From Thermus thermophilus (GTDB lineage Bacteria; Deinococcota; Deinococci; Deinococcales; Thermaceae): DNA of 64,000 nt. Shown here piece by piece: positions 61,428 through 64,000 of the stretch (the stretch's first letter is position 1; every line of letters starts with the position of its first letter). The notes under the pieces are model-generated. The model was not told the DNA's origin. It did no database searches and saw only the letters and a list, made by a program, of their open reading frames with translations. The position numbers and the translations under genes are program-made. Location of the stretch: assembly GCF_019974155.1 (NCBI RefSeq), contig NZ_AP025158.1:310001-374000 (forward strand), given 5' to 3'.

Positions 61428-62117
61428 CTACCCCAGGACCCGCCGGAGCACCTCCCGGTAGGCCTCCTCCACGCCGCCTAGGTCCTTGCGGAAGCGGTCC
61501 TTGTCCAAAGGCTCCCCCTTTTCGTCCCAAAGGCGCATGGTGTCGGGGCTGATCTCGTCGGCGAGGAGGACCTCCCCCCCAAGCCGCCCGAACTCCAGCT
61601 TGAAGTCCACGAGCTCTAGGCCCCGCTCGGCGAAGAAGGCCTTGAGGAGTTCGCCCACCTTGAGGGTGGTGCGCTTCACCGCCTCAAGCTCCTCTTCCCC
61701 TGCAAGCCCCAGGGCGAGGACGGCGTTCTCGCAGATCAAGGGGTCCCCTAGGGCGTCGTTTTTGAGGGAGAACTCCAGAAGGGGCGCCCCAAGCGGGGTC
61801 CCCTCCTTCAGGCCGTAGCGCCGGGCGAAGCTTCCCGCCGCCAGGAAGCGGAGGATCACCTCCAGGGGGAGGATCTCCACCCGCCGCACCCGCATCTCCC
61901 GGTCGGAGACCTCCTCCAGGAAGTGGGTCTTGACCCCGTGGGCCTCGAGGTAGCGGAAGAGGGCCGCCGAGACCTTGTTGTTCACCACGCCCTTGCCCGG
62001 GATCACCCCCCGCTTTTGCGCGTTGAAGGCGGTGGCCTCGTCCTTGAAGTAGACCCTTAAGGTGTCCGGGCCTTCCCGGTAGAGCACCTTGGCCTTGCCC
62101 TCGTAGAGCTTTTCCAT
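61428..62117 (-). CDS. purC: Phosphoribosylaminoimidazole-succinocarboxamide synthase
   Basis: A 229-residue SAICAR synthetase: MEKLYEGKAKVLYREG, the ATP-binding KNDALGDP, VDFKLEFG and LLADEISPDTMRLWD motifs. It is the first gene of the operon purC-purS-purQ-HAD-purL-purF, with its promoter inside the end of the neighbouring DUF5615 gene. AGGGAGAGG precedes the ATG. Confidence 0.96.
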   Translation of the reverse strand: MEKLYEGKAKVLYREGPDTLRVYFKDEATAFNAQKRGVIPGKGVVNNKVSAALFRYLEAHGVKTHFLEEVSDREMRVRRVEILPLEVILRFLAAGSFARRYGLKEGTPLGAPLLEFSLKNDALGDPLICENAVLALGLAGEEELEAVKRTTLKVGELLKAFFAERGLELVDFKLEFGRLGGEVLLADEISPDTMRLWDEKGEPLDKDRFRKDLGGVEEAYREVLRRVLG

Positions 62118-62158
62118 GCCTCTCCCTGTGGGCCTGAGGGCCCGTTACCTTCATTGTA
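62118..62158 (-). promoter_or_regulatory. purC operon promoter and short hairpin leader
   Basis: Minus-strand TACAAT (62153-62158) overlaps the last codons of the DUF5615 gene. The leader of about 29 nt holds a GGGCC-CTCA-GGCCC hairpin (62130-62143) ahead of the ribosome-binding site. No -35 and no PurR-type box are visible. Confidence 0.5.
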
Positions 62159-62378
62159 GCGGCAGGAGGCGAACCCGCGTTTTCTCGGGTCCGATCACCG
62201 CCAGGGCTCCCCGTTCCAGAGCTTCGGGGAAACGCCTTAAGACCTCCAGCACTGAGGGTAGGGCCTCGTCGGGGGCGTTAGCCGGGCCCACGTGGCGCCA
62301 CCATACGGCTTCGTACCCCGAGGCCTCGAGCGCTTCCCGCCAGCGCGGCGAGAGGTTCATGTCCACCAGGATCTTCAC
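62151..62378 (-). CDS. DUF5615-type (PIN-like) toxin homologue with internal deletion
   Basis: A 75-residue protein that joins the N-terminus of the DUF5615 family (VKILVDMNLSPRWREALEASG, then EAVWWRHVGPANAPDEAL) directly to its C-terminus (EVLRRFPEALERGALAVIGPEKTRVRLLPL). The central about 35-40 residues, which in the family carry the T-x-D-x-D-F acidic motif, are missing in frame. It is therefore probably inactive. The GTG start overlaps the antitoxin-like gene's TGA; the 3' end carries the purC promoter. Confidence 0.7.
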   Translation of the reverse strand: MKILVDMNLSPRWREALEASGYEAVWWRHVGPANAPDEALPSVLEVLRRFPEALERGALAVIGPEKTRVRLLPLQ

Positions 62379-62602
62379 AGACTTAGGGCGTGCTCTTCCT
62401 CCTCCAGCCTCCAAGCGGCGTAGGCGAGGGCTTCCCGAATGTCCTCGAGGGTAAGCTCGGGGTAGTCCCGGAGGAGGTCCTCGGGGCGTTCTCCGTAGGC
62501 CAACCGCCGGAGCAGGGCCGCCACCGTGAGGCGCAGCCCCCGGATGGTGGCTTTACCGCCGAAGAGGCGAGGATCGTGGGTGATCCGGCTAAACCGGGGC
62601 AT
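62375..62602 (-). CDS. DUF433 antitoxin-like protein
   Basis: A 75-residue DUF433 protein with an HTH-like fold: RITHDPRLFGGKATIRGLRLTVAALLRRL (family form I-x-x-x-P-x-x-x-x-GxPxIxGTRIxV) and DLLRDYPELTLEDIREALAYAAWR. DUF433 genes usually precede DUF5615 genes as toxin-antitoxin pairs, as here. ATG 62602 is leaderless, 6 nt after minus-strand TAGAAT (62609-62614). Confidence 0.85.
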   Translation of the reverse strand: MPRFSRITHDPRLFGGKATIRGLRLTVAALLRRLAYGERPEDLLRDYPELTLEDIREALAYAAWRLEEEEHALSL

Positions 62603-62702
62603 GCCTTCATTCTAAGTACCCCGCTTCGGCTTGCGCCAGAGCGGGGGCCCCAAAAGGCTTCTGGCCAGGGGACCCCATGTTGCAAAGTTCGGGTGCGGGC
62701 GC

Positions 62703-64000
62703 TTAGAGCCCGAAGCGGGCGTAGATGGCGTCCACGTGCCGGAGGAAGGGCTTGGGGTCAAAGAGGGCCCTCAGCTCCTCCCCCTTGAGGGGGTTCTCGG
62801 GGTCGGCCTCCAGGAGTTCCAGGAAGCTCCGCTCCTCCTCCCAGCTCCTTAGGGCGTTCCGCTGGACGAGGGCGTAGGCCTTGTCCCGTGAAAGGCCCCG
62901 GGCGATGAGGGCGTTCAGGACCTGCTGGGAGTAGACGAGGCCCCGGGTGAGCTCCAGGTTCCTGGCCAGGTTCTCTTCAAAGACCTCGAGGCCCTCGAGG
63001 ATCCCCTTGAGGCGCCTTAGGGCGTAGTGGGCCAGGGTGGTGGCGTCGGGGAGGACGACCCGTTCCACGGAGGAGTGGGAGATGTCCCGCTCGTGCCAGA
63101 GGGCGATGTCCTCCAGGGCGGGCCCTAGGTACCCCCTAAGCAGCCTCGCCACCCCGGTGAGGTTCTCCAGGCCCACGGGGTTCTTCTTGTGGGGCATGGA
63201 GGAACTCCCCGTCTGCCCCTCGCGGAAGGGCTCCTGGGCCTCGAGGACCTCCGTACGCTGGAGGTGGCGTAGCTCCACGGCCACCCGCTCCAGGTTCCCC
63301 CCCAGGAGGGCGAGGGCCGCCATGACCTCGGCGTGCCGGTCCCGGGGGACGACCTGGGTGGAAAGGGGTTCGGGCCTGAGGCCAAGCCTAGAGGCCACGT
63401 GGGCCTCCACCTCGGGGGGCACGTGGGCGTAGTTGCCCACGGAGCCCGAGAGCATGGCGACCCCGATGGTCTCCTGCGCCCGCTTAAGCCGTTCCTCGTC
63501 CCTCTGGAAGGCGGCGTAGAAGGAGAGGAAGCGGAGGCCGAAGCTCGTGGGCTCGGCGTGGACCCCGTGGGTGCGGGCGATGGCGGGGGTGTGCTTGTAG
63601 CGGAGGGCGAGGGCCCTAAGGGCCTCCTCCACCCCCTTAAGCTCCTCCAGGACGAGGCTTAGGGCCTCCACCAGGAGGGCGTTTTGCGCCGTGTCCACCA
63701 CGTCCGAGCTGGTGAGGCCGAGGTGGAGGTAGCGCCCCACCTCCTCGTCCCCCGTCCACTCCACTAGGGCCCGGGTGAAGGCCACCAGGTCGTGGCGGGT
63801 TACCGCCTCAAGCTCCGCCACCCTTTGGGCGAAGGCGGCGTCCAGGGGCTTTTCCTCTAGCTTGGCGAGAAGCCTCGCCGCAAGGCCCCTAGGCACTTCC
63901 CCTAAGTTCTCCCAGGCCTCGAGGGCGTAGGCCTCCACCCGGGCCCACATCCGGTAGCGGCTTTCCTCCGACCAGAGGCGGGCCATCTCCGGCGTCTGGT
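62703..64000 (-). CDS. purB: Adenylosuccinate lyase (5' end outside the window)
   Basis: At least 431 residues; the frame stays open to the right edge (…QTPEMARLWSEE), so the true start, a few codons upstream, is not in the window and the internal ATG 63986 is not the start. Fumarase/aspartase superfamily: LGLTSSDVVDTA, ARTHGVHAEPTSFGLR and the signature GSSSMPHKKNPVGLEN with the flexible catalytic Ser loop. It acts twice in purine synthesis (SAICAR and adenylosuccinate cleavage). It is separated from purC by the DUF433/DUF5615 pair. Confidence 0.95.
   Translation of the reverse strand, partial: QTPEMARLWSEESRYRMWARVEAYALEAWENLGEVPRGLAARLLAKLEEKPLDAAFAQRVAELEAVTRHDLVAFTRALVEWTGDEEVGRYLHLGLTSSDVVDTAQNALLVEALSLVLEELKGVEEALRALALRYKHTPAIARTHGVHAEPTSFGLRFLSFYAAFQRDEERLKRAQETIGVAMLSGSVGNYAHVPPEVEAHVASRLGLRPEPLSTQVVPRDRHAEVMAALALLGGNLERVAVELRHLQRTEVLEAQEPFREGQTGSSSMPHKKNPVGLENLTGVARLLRGYLGPALEDIALWHERDISHSSVERVVLPDATTLAHYALRRLKGILEGLEVFEENLARNLELTRGLVYSQQVLNALIARGLSRDKAYALVQRNALRSWEEERSFLELLEADPENPLKGEELRALFDPKPFLRHVDAIYARFGL

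Overview
The window is a chromosomal segment of a Thermus thermophilus strain or a very close relative. It is very G+C rich, almost every third codon position is G or C, and it encodes proteins recognisable as characterised T. thermophilus enzymes (RNase HI, MqnD, PurS, TrmN, the PutA-like proline dehydrogenase with its P5C dehydrogenase, GdhA/GdhB, the alkyltransferase-like protein ATL). The RNase HI differs at several residues from the HB8 protein as I remember it, so this is probably not HB8 itself. A recurrent design is visible: a TATAAT-like -10 hexamer 6-8 nt before an ATG or GTG, with no room for a ribosome-binding site, which indicates leaderless transcripts. Several back-to-back gene pairs share overlapping -10 hexamers.

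Layout. 1-11.2 kb: 5' end of a BioF/Kbl-type enzyme, a ParB-fold protein, a low-G+C CsgG-like lipoprotein, then a proline-to-2-oxoglutarate catabolic cluster (GntR regulator, proline dehydrogenase, P5C dehydrogenase, regulatory and catalytic glutamate dehydrogenase subunits), an acetyltransferase, a 2-hydroxyacid dehydrogenase, a three-gene antitoxin / PIN toxin / ubiquitin-fold cassette and a deoxyhypusine-synthase-like enzyme with a structured leader. 11.3-18.6 kb: a TPR/methyltransferase/DUF2325 fusion, mqnD (menaquinone), a Crp-family regulator, bshC (bacillithiol), a SpoIID-like protein and atl. 18.6-25.5 kb: an amylase-type glycosidase, gmk-rpoZ-coaBC-argR-marC, an acyl-CoA carboxylase subunit and rnhA. 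25.5-27.1 kb: a 1.19-kb insertion sequence that has split a glyoxalase-fold (VOC) gene. 27.1-36.3 kb: GYD and Uma2 proteins, guaA, luxS-mtnN-prs, uvrC, an M19 dipeptidase, a PaaI thioesterase, two degenerate alpha/beta-hydrolase-fold proteins and a small outer-membrane protein.

36.3-38.1 kb is a tRNA cassette: a CAU tRNA, a tilS-tadA gene fusion and tRNA-Ser(CGA), with the fusion's stop codon lying inside the tRNA-Ser gene. 38.2-42.4 kb carries an FAD oxidoreductase, icd and an RNB exoribonuclease. 42.4-44.2 kb holds a probable cas1 C-terminal remnant, an A+T-richer leader and a 16-repeat orphan CRISPR array with no intact cas genes in the window. 44.3-56.2 kb: pepF, truD, a Cys-cluster protein, DinB, a quinone-reductase-like enzyme, HMG-CoA lyase, recN, glyA, a two-TM protein with a dynamin-like GTPase, and trmN. 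56.2-64.0 kb: de novo purine synthesis on the minus strand (purC-purS-purQ-HAD-purL-purF), with purB upstream behind a decayed DUF433/DUF5615 toxin-antitoxin-like pair.

Functional threads: glyA (one-carbon units), prs (PRPP), the pur genes, guaA and gmk together cover much of purine nucleotide synthesis; luxS-mtnN recycles S-adenosylhomocysteine; truD, trmN, tilS-tadA and two tRNAs form a tRNA-maturation theme. I found no wholly new system that I can prove. The most unusual items are the PIN/ubiquitin-fold cassette, the protein gene that overlaps a tRNA, the orphan CRISPR locus with a cas1 remnant, and the shared-hexamer divergent leaderless promoters.
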